From: Lyophyllum atratum
Taxonomy: Eukaryota; Basidiomycota; Agaricomycetes; Agaricales; Lyophyllaceae
DNA length: 64,000 nucleotides
Direction: 5' to 3'
Assembly: GCA_014905825.1 (NCBI GenBank)
Contig: JACGCN010000020.1
Span: forward strand, 496,001-560,000
Position numbers and translations under genes: made by a program. Below are positions 50,401 through 63,272 of this stretch, piece by piece. Position 1 is the stretch's first letter. The number at the start of each line of letters is the position of its first letter. The notes under the pieces were generated by a model. That model saw only the letters and a list, made by a program, of their open reading frames with translations. It was not told the origin of the DNA and made no database searches.

Positions 50401-52700
50401 CATTGTCGTGAATTCGAATCGGTTGACAGGTCATTGTTCTAACCTCGGACTCGGCGCTTTTCCTTGATCATGATATCCTGTCATGTGGCCGACTCTTTAC
50501 TCCATTTTCTGTCATCTTGGCCGTTATCGCGAGCTCCAGCCACCATTCTGATACGGACCAGACTACTGCGCAGCGATGATAACAGGCCGCTGATACAAGC
50601 TGTCCAGTGATTGTCCGCCGCGGTCTGGAGGTAAAGCAAGTTTCGAAGCTTGATCCCGGAGCACTAATAGAGATGAATGAAAATGAAATACATCACCTTT
50701 TCACACAGATCGGATGTCTTCTATTCTATTCTCACTTGCGCCGGGCACATAATAGCTTCACATCCCCGCGGACGAGCGTAGGAACGTTCTACCTTGTATC
50801 TTTCGATTTCCCTTGGACCACCGACCCTGGAAGAAGCATTGGTGCCTGTTCGCCTGAAGTGAACGATATCGCTCTTTTCATTTCCTTCGTCGATATTATC
50901 TGGTATATAAGTAAGTGTCGGCGTCGATTTTCATCTGGAATTATTCACGCCAGTCTTTTCTCTGTCAGGTAGATACGGTCGACTCCAAGTATAGCGCATA
51001 ATTGCCCGAGCCTTGTGGGGGGCTCCGACTTTCCTTCCTAGCTGGAAGACAGACATATCGAGAGGGCTTTTGTTTCCTGGTTGGTGCGACATGTCAAGGT
51101 TACAATTGTTTACGCCACCAAGGAAGTGAACGTCAGCTGCTCAACAGCCACCGGTGGAGCCAGTGCACTCGCCCCGAGATAGCAATCCGGGTGAGTGGCT
51201 GCGCCGCCTCGATAGCCCCATATCGCGGCAGCAGGACGAAGCATCACCCAAGCACGTCATCCTTGAATTAGTATCCCGCAGCTATACATATATCTCGCGG
51301 GGACGGTAGATACCGCATGCCGGCCTCGTCCCAGTCCCAGCCCAACCCAGCACAGCGGAATGTCAATGAAGTCGAGCTGTCGAAGAACTCAGAATGGCAG
51401 TAGCTCTCATCGCTGCAGAGATTCGACTCCGCTTATGGGCGCGGTGGTTCTTTTGAGTCCTTCCCTCCGTGGACTCTCCAACGGCGTATCTATTACGTCT
51501 ACCTGTTCTTCCTGCCATCTGGCCTAAACGGAATGCATCTCTCAAGGTCAGATGAGCCGTTGCGAGAATCTCGTGCACATAGACGTTGATGAGACATTAT
51601 CTGCTCGGTGTCGATGTCGGGACGCAGCATCCGCGACTTCTGAAGGGGCAACGGATCGGACCGCCATGTGTCTTGGGTGTCTCGCTGGCTAGACGTACTT
51701 CTCGATGTTTGAGTGTTGAGGAATGTGATGAGCTGCCTGGGAATGGGCCGAAGATGTGATCCAGGATTGCGATGTGATTTGAGTTGCGCGGTTTCATCCG
51801 CGAGCGTACTGTGGGGTATCTGCTGATCTGATTTGCTTTTGGGACTTCACTAGGTATTTCTTCAATTTCTTGCGTCGGTCGGCCGTCGGGCTCATGGACA
51901 TGTTTCCGCAGTAGCCCTGTGGCGACGGGATGACTTTATGCCGCCGCTGGCGGCGAATGTACGACGATGGTGTACATGTTCCCTCGAGATTCACATACCC
52001 TCGTCAGTCTAGATCGTGCTATTCTCAATGACCAGCCATTCCCCGCAGTAAAACGTCATCTACCATGATGCGGATGCCTGCATCCTGTATAAAGCTCCCC
52101 GCTGTTTGTGGACCAGGCTCGCGGATCGAGAAAGATTGAGCTTCAGTCTGAAATAGAGTAGAGATTTGGGAAGAACTTTTTGGGAAGAACTTTTCAGGCT
52201 TCAAGCTTCTACCCGAAGCCTAGCACCTTCTGGTCATATTTGATAGCAGAGGCCCTTTTCCCCGCCTTTCAGGTCACAATCCCGCCCTTAGAAATCATCG
52301 AGCTCGACATCGTGGCCCTTCAGTGTCTTGTACCTTATTGGCACCCTAGTTGTAAAGCCACCGTCGCGGTGCGCATGCACATACCGTAGCCCAACCCCGG
52401 AGGGCTTCACCATCTTATTTCGCCACATTCCATCTCTAGTTGTTCGCTGTAACGGATTTCTCTGAGTTTCCAATATGATCACCGTGCCTCGATAGCGGCT
52501 CCATCACTACTTTATCACCGCCATATCAATTATCAACTGAGCCTTGAAGGTGACGCGAAATGTCGGTTCTGGGGAGCGTTCTGGAGCGTTTGAGCGCTTT
52601 TGCGGCTGCAGATAAAAATTATACCAGGAACCAAGTCACGGAACGACCGCGTGCCTCTCAAGGTCACTATGGACGTGTACGGATACTATCAAACCTCAAG
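47402..52700. other. Gene-poor tract, no supported gene
   Basis: ORFs of 60-250 codons exist (longest 48656-49414, plus) but none shows a recognisable domain, splice-supported extension or coherent composition; neighbouring frames are similarly open. It may hold degraded genes or long untranslated regions of the flanking C2H2 genes. I see no LTR, inverted-repeat ends or tandem array here. Confidence 0.4.
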
Positions 52701-55700
52701 CCACGCAAAACCAATCTCCCTTCGTAACCGACACGTATAGTTATAGCCTGCTACAAGCTGCTACACCCATGCGTGTGCGTTCTTATTGTGGGTTTTCCAC
52801 CATCTTCCGCCTCATCCTCAACCCGACCCCAACAACCGATGTCCAACTAGATCGGGGCGGGGCAGGCATGATCACGAAAAAGAGGGCAGGGCCGAGCCGT
52901 ATATGATTATCCGGCCTCGCCCAGATCGCGCAACTCGCGTGTTTGCCCGCGCTTGCACGTGTGTGCGCATGTGCACTTTTCAGCTTGCAGATTTCATTGT
53001 TTGCCGATCCGGATCTCGCGGCCGTTCCTGGCGGCGATTAGACTTCTGGGCGGTATTTTTGGCAGAAGAGATGGCTCGGAGGCCCTTGGAGGTGGGAGAT
53101 AAAGAGAAGCGCTGGGAAGGAGAGGCGCCTTGGTGGGTGGAGGTAGGGGGGTCGTGCGGCGCAGAGGATAGTTCTTGTATTATCAGTATTGGAATTCTGC
53201 GTTACTTCTCGTACATCGAGAAGCGGGCTCAAAAGAGGTCCTGCGTCCGGTATACCGGCACCGCCGCAATTCTGCATGTATGCACAAATGAGTGGGTACA
53301 CCAGGTTTGAATTTACATAGCGATACTTCGCCCATAATTAAAACGAATACGTCTTTGGGCTCACCACTGTAACGACACAAAGGCAGATGCCAACTCTGCT
53401 CATGGCCCTGGAAGGCGATATTAATCAGTCACTGACAAGCCTCCAGGGCAGGTGACAAGCACCCATGGGATGGATGACCATCCACACGACGAAGGAGGAT
53501 ACTCAGGTGAGTCAAAACCCGAACTCCAGATAATAAGCAGAGCATCCCAGAAGGGCACTCACAGTGCGATCCTTGGGATGAGTGATATTGCGATCATCAC
53601 CAACATCTATGTCGAATCCGGGTCTTTCCATAGCAGGATGACTTTTCAACTTGGCGGACATCAACAACGGGACTGCCACAACATTATTCCATGCCGTATG
53701 TTGATGGGGAGGGCCTGAACGATAATGTTCGGTGAGAACGCAAGGGGTGGATTAGATTACATATGCTGACCTGAAGACGATTCGGTGGACGTCGCAACGA
53801 CGACGGTATGGCATTGGCATGGAACCTGGTAGATGTCAATGATGCTGACAGCAGTGGCAGTTTGTGGCATCTGTACTGGAACTTGGAAGTCGAAGGACCA
53901 TTGGCCTTGAAATCTTTATCGCAGCAACGTGGGCTGGCGAGTCGGAATAATGGACGCTCCTATTGGGGTCGTGCCATGTGCGCATGCCATGAAAGACAGG
54001 TGTGGTGGCGGTTCTGGTTCGAATTGGAAGGTAGTATGACGGTGCGCGGGAGCATGGGTGCCCTGTGACGGCGCCAACCGGGGAGCGTAGTATAGCAAGG
54101 GTGACAGAAACGGGCCTCGAATGTACCTAACCGCCGACAATGTGTCAAACCAGCTTCGGAAAGTCGTAAGGGGCAAGAGGGCTGAAGAAGGCGAACGTCA
54201 AGAAGCAGAAGCATGATCGCGAGATGGCGCAATATTAATGACACAATCGTCGAAGTACGTACGTACGTGAGCACGAACACATAGCATGGAATCACGAAAA
54301 ACGCGAAAGATACGACCCTCGCGCGATACGAGAGCGCCACGGCCGGGACATGCCACCTAGAGCGCGAAGCATGAGCTACACTAGAAATTTGTTTGAACCG
54401 TACTTGATACCGCACGAGCGCCTGCAGGCCCATCTACCACCTGTGTGTTGTGAAATGAAGGAGCCAGATTAGGATCTGAATTCGAAGCCGTCTGCGATTA
54501 TGGATATGCACACGGGCGCGACAGCAAGAATCCATAGACGTCCAACAGTCATTCGGAATGTCACAACGAGGCCACGGTCGGATGTTCCGGGTTGTTATCG
54601 CAGAGGTGAGGATGGAGATGTGGCCTATGCGAGGCGGTCAAGTAGCCTTTCGAGCAATCGACATTTGGCACTGGCGAGTTGCGAGAATGCGCATGCGGAC
54701 AAATGGAGAAGACGGTTTAATGAAGCGAGAAAGCTTGAAATAAGCCTCAGAGAGGTTGCATCACCATTCATGTGCATCATCAGCCAACTCGTCCATGAGA
54801 AATCGGAATCGGATATCACTTGACAGGGAGCCGAAATTCGCGTAAGTATGCCTTGCTTGGGTGCTGGGGGAAGCCTCGAGGTGAGTCTGGAGCTTCGCGG
54901 AGTTGTGAATGGGGTGATCTACCCACTATTGGGAAACAAGAAAGGCAGCCGAATTGCGTACATAGCTGGCCTCATGTAGCTTGCTCGCGTGTTCTCACAT
55001 GGTAGTGAATTCTTGGATGAGAGTCTTGAGAATGCGAAAGGCTTCTGAGACTTCACGGAATGCCTACAGGACGCGAGCAACGATAACGAATATCACAACG
55101 ATCAGGGACAACACGTAAAGTTGGGACCCATAGGTGTGAACGCGGACTGGTACGCGAACCTGGTCGTGATCAGACTGCCGCGCGTCCATACGGGAGTTGG
55201 TTGAATTAGTCGAATTGGAAATTCCAAAAGTTCCTGCTGCACACTACCGAGGACTTTTAGTTCTTATCAGCAGGATGGTTGTTCAACTTGTTGACGACAA
55301 TGGCGCATCTAGTTAAACAGAGTCAGGTGGTTACAAAGTTCATTGTGGCGCTTTGGCATCGTTGGCCACAGGCCCACAGCCAGGAATGGTCACGAAAATC
55401 ATCAGCTTCATAATTAAAACAACCCTGGTTGGCAATCCGTAACGGAAATTTAGCGCGAATCTTTCGCGATCAGCACGAGGCGTCAAGTTAGTAGCACGCG
55501 AAAAATAGAATGGTGAACAACACGTTACACAAGGATCCGCCGTTTGTTTCTCGAATACTTGGGCGAGTTTAGGGACGTAGTGAGGTTGCTTGCCATACAG
55601 CATGCTCGCATGGTGGACTCAGGATCAAAGTCAAAGTTTCTAGGTCAGAGATCGGTGATGTGTGATTGGGTCTTGCGTCTATTTTTGAAATTACTGGCTG

Positions 55701-56752
55701 GTGGCCCTGACCTAGGATCTGAGATGGGCTGGAAGGAGTCGGTGGCCGGAGTGATTGGGACCGGAAGTATGGAGGCGAAAATGAGGCGGGGTTCTACATG
55801 CCCAATGGACCGACTTGCTCTTGCTCGTTGTAACAGATGTTGTGGAGCTGATAAGCGGGAAGGTTTCTGGAATGGCAACGGCGGCGGAAGACGGTTCGCG
55901 CGTGTCATGAGAACGCGAAAACGAACGTCCGGGTACAGAAGAAGCTGAAGCTGGCATCAGTGAACCAGAGATTGGAGAACACGGTTTCGGAGATGAGCGG
56001 TGGGCGGAGTACCAATGCATGGGCCGGTCCGGGTGGCGGTGCATGCTAGGGCAGATGAGGGGAGATATGCAAAAGCGGAAGTATGGGCCCGCATGACTGG
56101 TGATGTTCCCGATCTGTGGGTGGTTCTTTTTTGGACAGACTCGAGAAAGTGACTCAATTTGCGGGCAACCCGACACGAAACCCGAAAATGCACCCATTGG
56201 CCGTGTAATGACAGCAATCGTGGCCGCATTACGCGCCAGTCTCTGGTATCTATATCTTCAGTATTTGCGCGATACCTGGTAGCAGCAGGACGAAGATTTT
56301 GAGCGGTTTGGAGTGGTGCCTGTGTGTATTTCTGTTGTGCCAGCATCTGAGATCGATCGACAGTGGTCGGTCAGCTGTATCACCAACCTTTTTACCTCAA
56401 CTTCCAACAACCTCGTACCAGTGCGTCTTTGTACATCGATATCCCTATCTCTTCGCTGGCGACCTCGCTGGGCCGCCAACCCCCAGGACTGGTATAACTA
56501 CTCCCCATCTCCCCGCTCTTCGACGCCCCACCTTTGCCGTTCTTCCGTCGATCACATCCGGCGCCAAGGTGCGATCTGACAAACGCATTTCCAATCCCCC
56601 ATTATTGACATGAATTTATCGCTCTTTAATCATTCCCCAGCACACCCACCCACAGGCATCATATCCAACTCTGCCCTTAAAGCCTGCCACGCCGCTCCCC
56701 GGGTTTCGCTCCGGCTCGAGAGTTCGTTTATCCGAGACCCATTGGCCTTCAA
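52701..56752. other. Upstream region of C2H2 paralogue 2, no supported gene
   Basis: No coding exon convinces. A short microsatellite (GTACGTACGTACGTGAGC) lies at about 54255. The last kilobase (55.7-56.7 kb) is pyrimidine-rich on the plus strand and probably forms the promoter and 5' UTR of the factor gene at 56753. Long upstream regions are usual for fungal regulatory genes. Confidence 0.4.
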
Positions 56753-59116
56753 ATGCGCCCTCTCAACTTTTCTTATATCGAAATTTCCCCGGATTTCGCT
56801 TCCCGTCCCTTCCACGCCAGTAGCATGTCCGACCCCGTCAGTCCGACATACACATCTTATTCCATTCCTTCCCCCTTCTCTTCTGGCTCCAGTGCATCAT
56901 ATCCCAATCACAGCCCTGTCTCGGAGCCCTTTGAGGTTATAACTGATTTGGAACACCATCATCACCCCATGGAGGACTATACCGTCGGATTTGCTCCACC
57001 ATCGAGCTCGCTGCCCGTCTACAGAGACATGGGCTACATTACACAACAGGACTTTGAGTATAACATGGTGAATTGGTCAGCATCTGAGATGGGTGTGGCC
57101 GCGAAGAGGCAACTACCACCACCTCCGCCGCAGCAGTTCCAACAGCATCCATCTTACCGCTCAGTGCCACCACAGGATCTGCCGAGTGAGGTCGGGCGAA
57201 TGAAGAACCTGGCATTGTACATCCCGCCGTCACCCACTACATTCCATCAGCAGCAGCAGCCGTCCCCAGGCGTTATTCATTCGCCTATCCCCATCGTGCC
57301 ATCCAACGCACCGTCAATTCACTCCCCGTCGCTCGCCAACCACTCTCCCCATACTACAGTGCAGCCCCTTGAGCAGCCTCATCGCGCACAAGTCCAGCCG
57401 CAGTTCGATGTTGACGTGGAGGAGTGGCGGTCCGCTCCGAATACCGCGCACCATACCCAATACCCGCCGACCTACACGCACACCCAATCCCACTCTGTAG
57501 CAATGGCACCAGTGTACCCTCTCAACGGTGATCCGTCCCATGCGTCCATGCGGCGCACCGTTTCAGATTACTCCCACATCTCAGGCAACGGGCAACGCGT
57601 GAAACATGAGGACATGGGGTCGTACGCTTCCCTGGGACCCTACGCTAATCGACATACCCACAGCCCTCTCCAAATGCACATCTTCGACCTCTCTGCCCCA
57701 TCCAGACCTTCCGTGCCTAGCGAAGCATCTCAGATGCAGGCTCCGCCACTCCCTCCCACCCACTACGCCCGCCCTGCCCCCGATCACCTCCATCAACAAC
57801 AACACCAACCGCAAGCATATGCCGTCCATCCCGCTGAGATATCACCTGCTGAGCCCCACCCCGGGTTCGATGCCCCCGCTGCAGACGTTGGGTATAGTGC
57901 GGACGTTGGGTACGAACAGGCTGGGTACGTTAGCGACTCAGGGTATGTCGAGGCGTGCGACCCGCAGTTCGTCCATGTCTCTGAAGTGATAGAGGATGCT
58001 GAGCTTGCTGATCCGGGAATGGTGAGCGATCTGGAGGACGAGTGGGACGTGCGGCGTAGGTGTTTGGAGGCGGAATACGCTGAGGCCGCCACAGGAGCTG
58101 CTGGTGAGCTGGAGGCTCAGTCAGCGATGGTTGATGTGGACGCTGACGCGGCTACAGATGTCGATGCCGATGGTGAGGACGATCTGGAGACTAGCTACTC
58201 CCATTCGGGATACGTTCCTCCGCCACAGCAGCAACATCAGCCGGCAGACGCCACTTCGCCACGTGGCGTCAGTCCCGATCTGCAGGAAGAGCTGCAGTAC
58301 CCGGCGGAGACCACGCAGCTCGACGAGGGCGAGGATGAAAACGATGACGATGAGCTGGAGAGTGAGGATGACGATACTCGCGACCCTGAATTTGTCCTCT
58401 GCCGACCTCGTCGGCATACCTCCGCCACCTACCCTTACGCCGAAAGCAGAAACCTTCGTTCGACGCGGTACAACCCATACCCCACTTACTCTTCCGCCTC
58501 TCCTACCGGCCGCTATCCCGACGAGTCCCAGTCCCAGAATTTCTACACATCCCAGCAACATCGGCCTCGCCGTTCCTACTCCCACACCTCCGTCTCCCCA
58601 GAGGCCTCTGAGCCATACTCCCCCCTCTCTGCAGGCACCAACATGCCCCGCCGGCGCAGCCGCCCCGCCACCACCCTTCCCATCCCTGTGCCTATCCCCA
58701 ACCTCACCAAAAAGTCGCGTGGCCGTCGTGTGCCCACGATGGAGGACTTCACGGGCGAGGATGGCACTCAGACGCCGCCGAAGCCCACAGTGAACAGGAA
58801 GAAGGGTGCCGCTGCGACTGCTGCGAAAGGCATGCGCACGTACACATGCGATGTAGATGGCTGCGGGAAGCTGTTTGCGCGTGGCGAACATCTGAAACGG
58901 CATATCAGGAGTATTCATACATACGAGAAACGTAAGTCTCACTTCTTCTTTCTAGTCTAGGGTTCCTGGCTCATCGGATTGTGTGCTTTAGCTCATCGGT
59001 GCCCGTATCCTGGCTGTGGCAAAGACTTCAGCCGCCACGATAACCTCGGGCAGCATATGCGCGTGCACAAGGACTATGCGCCTCCCAAGGATAACCAGAA
59101 CATCTACAACGTGTAG
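56753..59116 (+). CDS. C2H2 zinc-finger transcription factor, paralogue 2
   Basis: Exon 1 runs from ATG 56753 (or ATG 56825, MSDPVSPTYTSY, which looks like the more natural start) to 58931; exon 2 is 58992-59116. Length is 767 or 743 residues. A long low-complexity N-terminal part is rich in P, Q, H and S with an acidic stretch (DEGEDENDDDELESEDDD) that may activate transcription. Then come VPIPNLTKKSRGRRVPT and two C2H2 fingers: CDVDGCGKLFARGEHLKRH in finger 1, and CPYPGCGKDFSRHDNLGQH in finger 2 after the intron. It ends DNQNIYNV. It is a paralogue of 46224-47401 with the intron at the same place, but in opposite orientation and twice the length. Confidence 0.88.
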
Positions 59117-61778
59117 GGGAAGGGCTTCAACGCCCCCACCGCTGCGCATCGGGCGCACGTCTGTAACAATACCATTTCTTCGGGATGGATGGATTGTATT
59201 TTCTATTTTTTTCTGCTCTTTGTAATTTCCTGAATCCCTGTCCCTTTCGCTTCGTCGTTCCCCATTTCACGACCTCGCCATGACCTTTCGACATGATGCA
59301 CGCTCCTGGTTATCATTATTGGACATCTTCGCGCAATTATGAGCCCTGGCCTGCTGGGCACAGGGTCCGATTCTTTCCTGTTCCTTCCCGTCCTCTCGAT
59401 ACGTATCAAAAGGCCCCCACGGACGGGCGTACCCATGTACATACTCCTCCTCATCCTCCGCTCCCTTCTCCTACCCCATCCCCTCCTACTCGCGTCATGG
59501 ATTTCTATTGCTTATGTGTCTCGGGTTTCTGGGTTCCACTCGTTGTTATGTTCACATATTCTCCGGTCTTCCTCTCAGCCTCATAGATGCGTACTATGAT
59601 TGTATTACAAGCACCACTCACACTCGCCTTTACTCACCCGACTCACAGTAACACCCACCCATTCCCTTCCCCGCTCCCCGTTCCCCTCTATACCTAATAC
59701 GCTACCTCCCCGCCCCAGAATCAAATAATGTCCAAGAACCCTCATTATCCTATCGGAAATTACTTATTTTGTACGGTGTATCGCGCAGTTTTATTAACCC
59801 TTACATTATCCCGTCTTTATCTTACATCAATCCCGTAACGAATTCGAATAGAACTATGGCATCATAAAAGCGCCTTTTTGAGTCTTCCCCCATATGTTGG
59901 CAAGGCGAAGATGCCACACTGAGGCGGTTGTAGGGTTCGTTCCTAGCGCGCCATGTGTCGAGGCTGGTAATATTATAAGCACATAAGTTAGAATCCGCTT
60001 GTGGACTTCACCTTCGATATCTTCGCGCCGTTGGATAATTTGTAGGACTAAAACTCAAGATTCCAGCTGGGATGGAGGGTAGATAAAGGCTGGTAAAGGC
60101 TCGCCAGATACCGGTACGCCCGAGCGCAGCAGTCTTTCGGGGGATGCTGCCAAACTACACCAACCTCATCCGGATCACAACTCTACGTTATTGTTCCGGA
60201 TCAGGACTCAATAAATGAAGCCTTCAGCGATTAGCATTCATGCTCATCGATCGTCTTTGCAACCCCAACATTTCTATCAGATGCGCCGCCCCCAGGAAAT
60301 CAGAATCAGCAAGTACCCCCGATTAATGCGGTAACTGGTAGCTAGTGGACACTAGTCTGCTGCCCATGGTGATCATCATATGTTGGGATATTCAAGAAGC
60401 CGCCGATATCGCAGTGGTACCTGATCGATGATCATCGCCTCCCCAGAAATAGATTCAGATTCTCCGTAGGCAAGTTATTTTTTCCGATCGTGGATCGCAT
60501 GAAGCGGCTGATGAATCTGAGGACGTCGCGTCGACCGACGCCACGACGTTCGGCCGAGTCCTCCGCTGTCACTTCGAGCGATTGGAAGGGCAGTTATGCG
60601 TTGGGCGTCTCAGAAGGTGGTACGCGGTGATAGGAACGTCTTAGGACCGCGCGGCGCCAGCTTCACGCCCACGCCTACTTACTTATCCGATAAACCATGG
60701 GTATAGGTGAGTGAATTGGGCTGATCTGGCGAGAGAGACGTTGGATTGTCCCTGTGATTGGCAACCACAATAGAAGGCCTTGTTTAAGCCCGTCGAGTAC
60801 CCTGATTATACACATTGAAAAATTAAGCTCTGTACCCGTTATTGTGATTTCCGAATACTTGCGTGTGTGTGCGTATCCTGAGTATTCGGGCGCACGGGTG
60901 TCGGATGCTTTTGGTGGCCTGGTCTTGTGCACTAGCCCCAGGGCGCCTATTCCCTTGGAAATGGGTTAAGTTATCTCCAGCTCCACCACGCCCTGATCTC
61001 CTCACATCTCACGGCAATTCTTTTCTTGGGACTGCGCATGGACCTCAGCTCAGCTTGGATCCTGAGGTTGGATCAGACTGCGCGTGTTCCTGATGTTCGA
61101 GGCTGTTCTACGAATCCAAGCTCAAGCACGAGGAATCCACGCACAAAGAATGAAGGAGGGTGATTGGAGAGTCTCCGATTGACAAGGAGGCCGAAGGTTT
61201 CCCATAGGCGGAGGGCGGGCTAGGGACTGTGAGACGAAGAATAACCTTCATCCGATCGACAACACTTCGGTACTTCAGTAGTAACCATCGTCGGCCCGCC
61301 CGAGATAAATGAAGCATGACACCCTACTAATATAAACGACCGATCATTATCCGCTCACTCTCTTCGTTCCTCTTTGCACAAAGGGCCAAAAAACCATTCG
61401 CCAGCGTCATTATACGCTCTCACTTTCCTGAATTTAACAACACCCAAGGAGCATCGGCTATGACCCAAAGGCGGACAGAACCAACAAAAATTGCCACCGG
61501 ATTCCTTGGTCTTTCGACCGTCATCTCCATCGGCGGCGAGAATTACAGACATTATGGGCGGTTCCTAGGAGTGCGGATGTGATTGAGGTATTGTTACAAG
61601 CTAGACTGGCTATATTGCGGAAATCTATCGACTATGGTGAGATCAAAGGTGAAATATGAGCGAAAGGACGACTTACACAGTTTCGACGGACGATCTACTG
61701 GTAAGACAGTACAGACATAAACAATGATGCAAGGGTATAGCGAGATGGATGCAGATGGGAAATACACGTGGCGAGGGG
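59117..61778. other. Intergenic, no gene seen
   Basis: 3' UTR of the C2H2 gene and about 2 kb without a convincing exon. A short basic reading at about 60498-60620 (MKRLMNLRTSRRPTPRRSAE) ends quickly and lacks support. Confidence 0.4.
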
Positions 61779-62464
61779 TTAAGCATCGTCCGTCATGATA
61801 GCAAAGAATTCTTGTTCGTTGATCTCCCCGTCTTGGTCAAGGTCGAACTCGTCGATCATTGCCTGTCTATAAACGCCAAGCTCGTGATTAGAAAGCTTTG
61901 TAGTTTGGCGCGTAACTCACAACTCGTCGTCCTCTAACCGGTCTCCAATCTCCTTCGCGACTCTCCTTAGGTTCCGCAGACTGATTTTACCCGTGTTGTC
62001 GTCGTCGAAGAGTTGGAAGGCGCGTCGGATCTCTTCCATGGGGTCCCGTGCCAGTATCCGCTCGCTCACTATGATTGGAGGGTCAGAGAACGCGTAGAAT
62101 ATATGAAGCAAAGGATATGAGATATGCGACGCGTGTAATACACGGTGAAGGCAGGGTAGTAGTGCCAATGGCAAGCATCATCGAACTGAAGTGACGACTC
62201 ACTGATTTTTGCAAAATCCTCGAAGTCCATTAGCCCATGACCGGTCTTATCATGGTCCCGCAAAATCTTCAACACCTCTGCCTTCTTCATATCGAATCCC
62301 AACGCGCGCATCGCGACTTTTAGCTCGTGGTAGTCCACGCAGCCATCCTTGTCCGTGTCAAATAGCTCGAACGCCTCTTTGATTTCCTGCTTCTGCTCAT
62401 CTGAAAGTTCAGGGCGTGTATGGGTCCTTCTTTTCGCCTTCTGCGCTGCAGCTGAGTTGTACAT
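61779..62464 (-). CDS. CDC31: Centrin (Cdc31-type EF-hand protein)
   Basis: Exons 62464..62203, 62068..61921 and 61866..61779 give 165 residues. After a short basic leader ([19 protein letters not shown]) comes [16 protein letters not shown]. Four EF-hands follow: [24 protein letters not shown] (weak), [12 protein letters not shown] and [12 protein letters not shown]. The linkers [10 protein letters not shown] and [18 protein letters not shown] are hallmarks of centrins rather than calmodulin. Centrins act at the spindle pole body or centrosome and in mRNA export and repair complexes. In-frame upstream sequence extends past the chosen ATG (to 62593), but it has no family similarity. Confidence 0.93.
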
Positions 62465-63272
62465 CGTCTGTACTTGGCCGCCCGAGAAGTTGTTGAGCAG
62501 AGGACAAGAGTATTGTGTGGCCTGCACGTGAGCACCATGCAAGGCTGTCGGCAAACTTGAACAAACTTTCAGGCTTGCGGCCTTCAAGTTCAACGTTCAA
62601 CGTTTCGACGTTCAACGTTCAACATTCATGGGGGTTGGGATCACAAGTCGACCTTCGCCGAGGAAAGATAATGCGTCTTTCGTAAAGAATCGAATCTTTC
62701 GATGAATTCAAGTATCCAGAGCTTGGTGTTCCTAGTCTTGCAGCGGTCCGAAATGTGGTGAGAAACTTTCCGTTGCTTAAACCGTCCACCACTGATGTCT
62801 GTCTAAGTCGAAGTCTACTTCATACTTTCAATACCAGGATATGATTTTCTTCGCTAAAAAATGCCGTTGGCTATCATCCGACGCTGCCATCCTTGTCAAA
62901 TCGTCTCTCGGTATATTGGTTCCGCAGACAGAACCGGAGAAACAGGGCTGCGGCCCGCTGCCATGGTCACCCCTTCTGGTCATATGACGACTGCCTCACC
63001 ACTTGATGCCAGCAACAGTATCGCCGATGATGTTTTCTACTGGCTCTGCTCGTGACCGCAACGTTCACAAGTTGGAAACGGACTTAATCCTCGGCGAGCG
63101 TATGATCTGGATAATTGGTCTGTCTCTCCATTGTGCGACGTTTATCCGCACCCTCGGTCAGTCCTGGATGGTCGCGTGATGCTAAGTTGAAGCGCCGGCC
63201 CGTCATGCTACACAGCGATAATTATCCGTGGAGTATAAAGCGTGAAGCAGAATTGATATTGCTACGCACAAG
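62465..63272. promoter_or_regulatory. Divergent promoter region, centrin and mannanase
   Basis: About 800 bp between two divergent genes. At 62588-62623 the unit AACGTTC is repeated four times with a central CGTTTCGACG, making a symmetric array upstream of centrin. A TATAAAG at 63234-63240, 33 bp before the mannanase ATG, is a good core promoter candidate. Confidence 0.5.

Noticed and set aside
52786..53310. Open frame of 174 codons
   Set aside because: Composition (H, P, R, then W/G/E) looks like chance translation of GC-rich DNA; no start context or homology seen.
58121..58942. 273-codon frame antisense to the C2H2 gene
   Set aside because: Lies wholly opposite a well-supported coding exon and mirrors its low-complexity codons.
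60498..60620. Basic short frame MKRLMNLRTSRRPTPRRSAE
   Set aside because: Ends after some 40 codons with no splice partner or homology.
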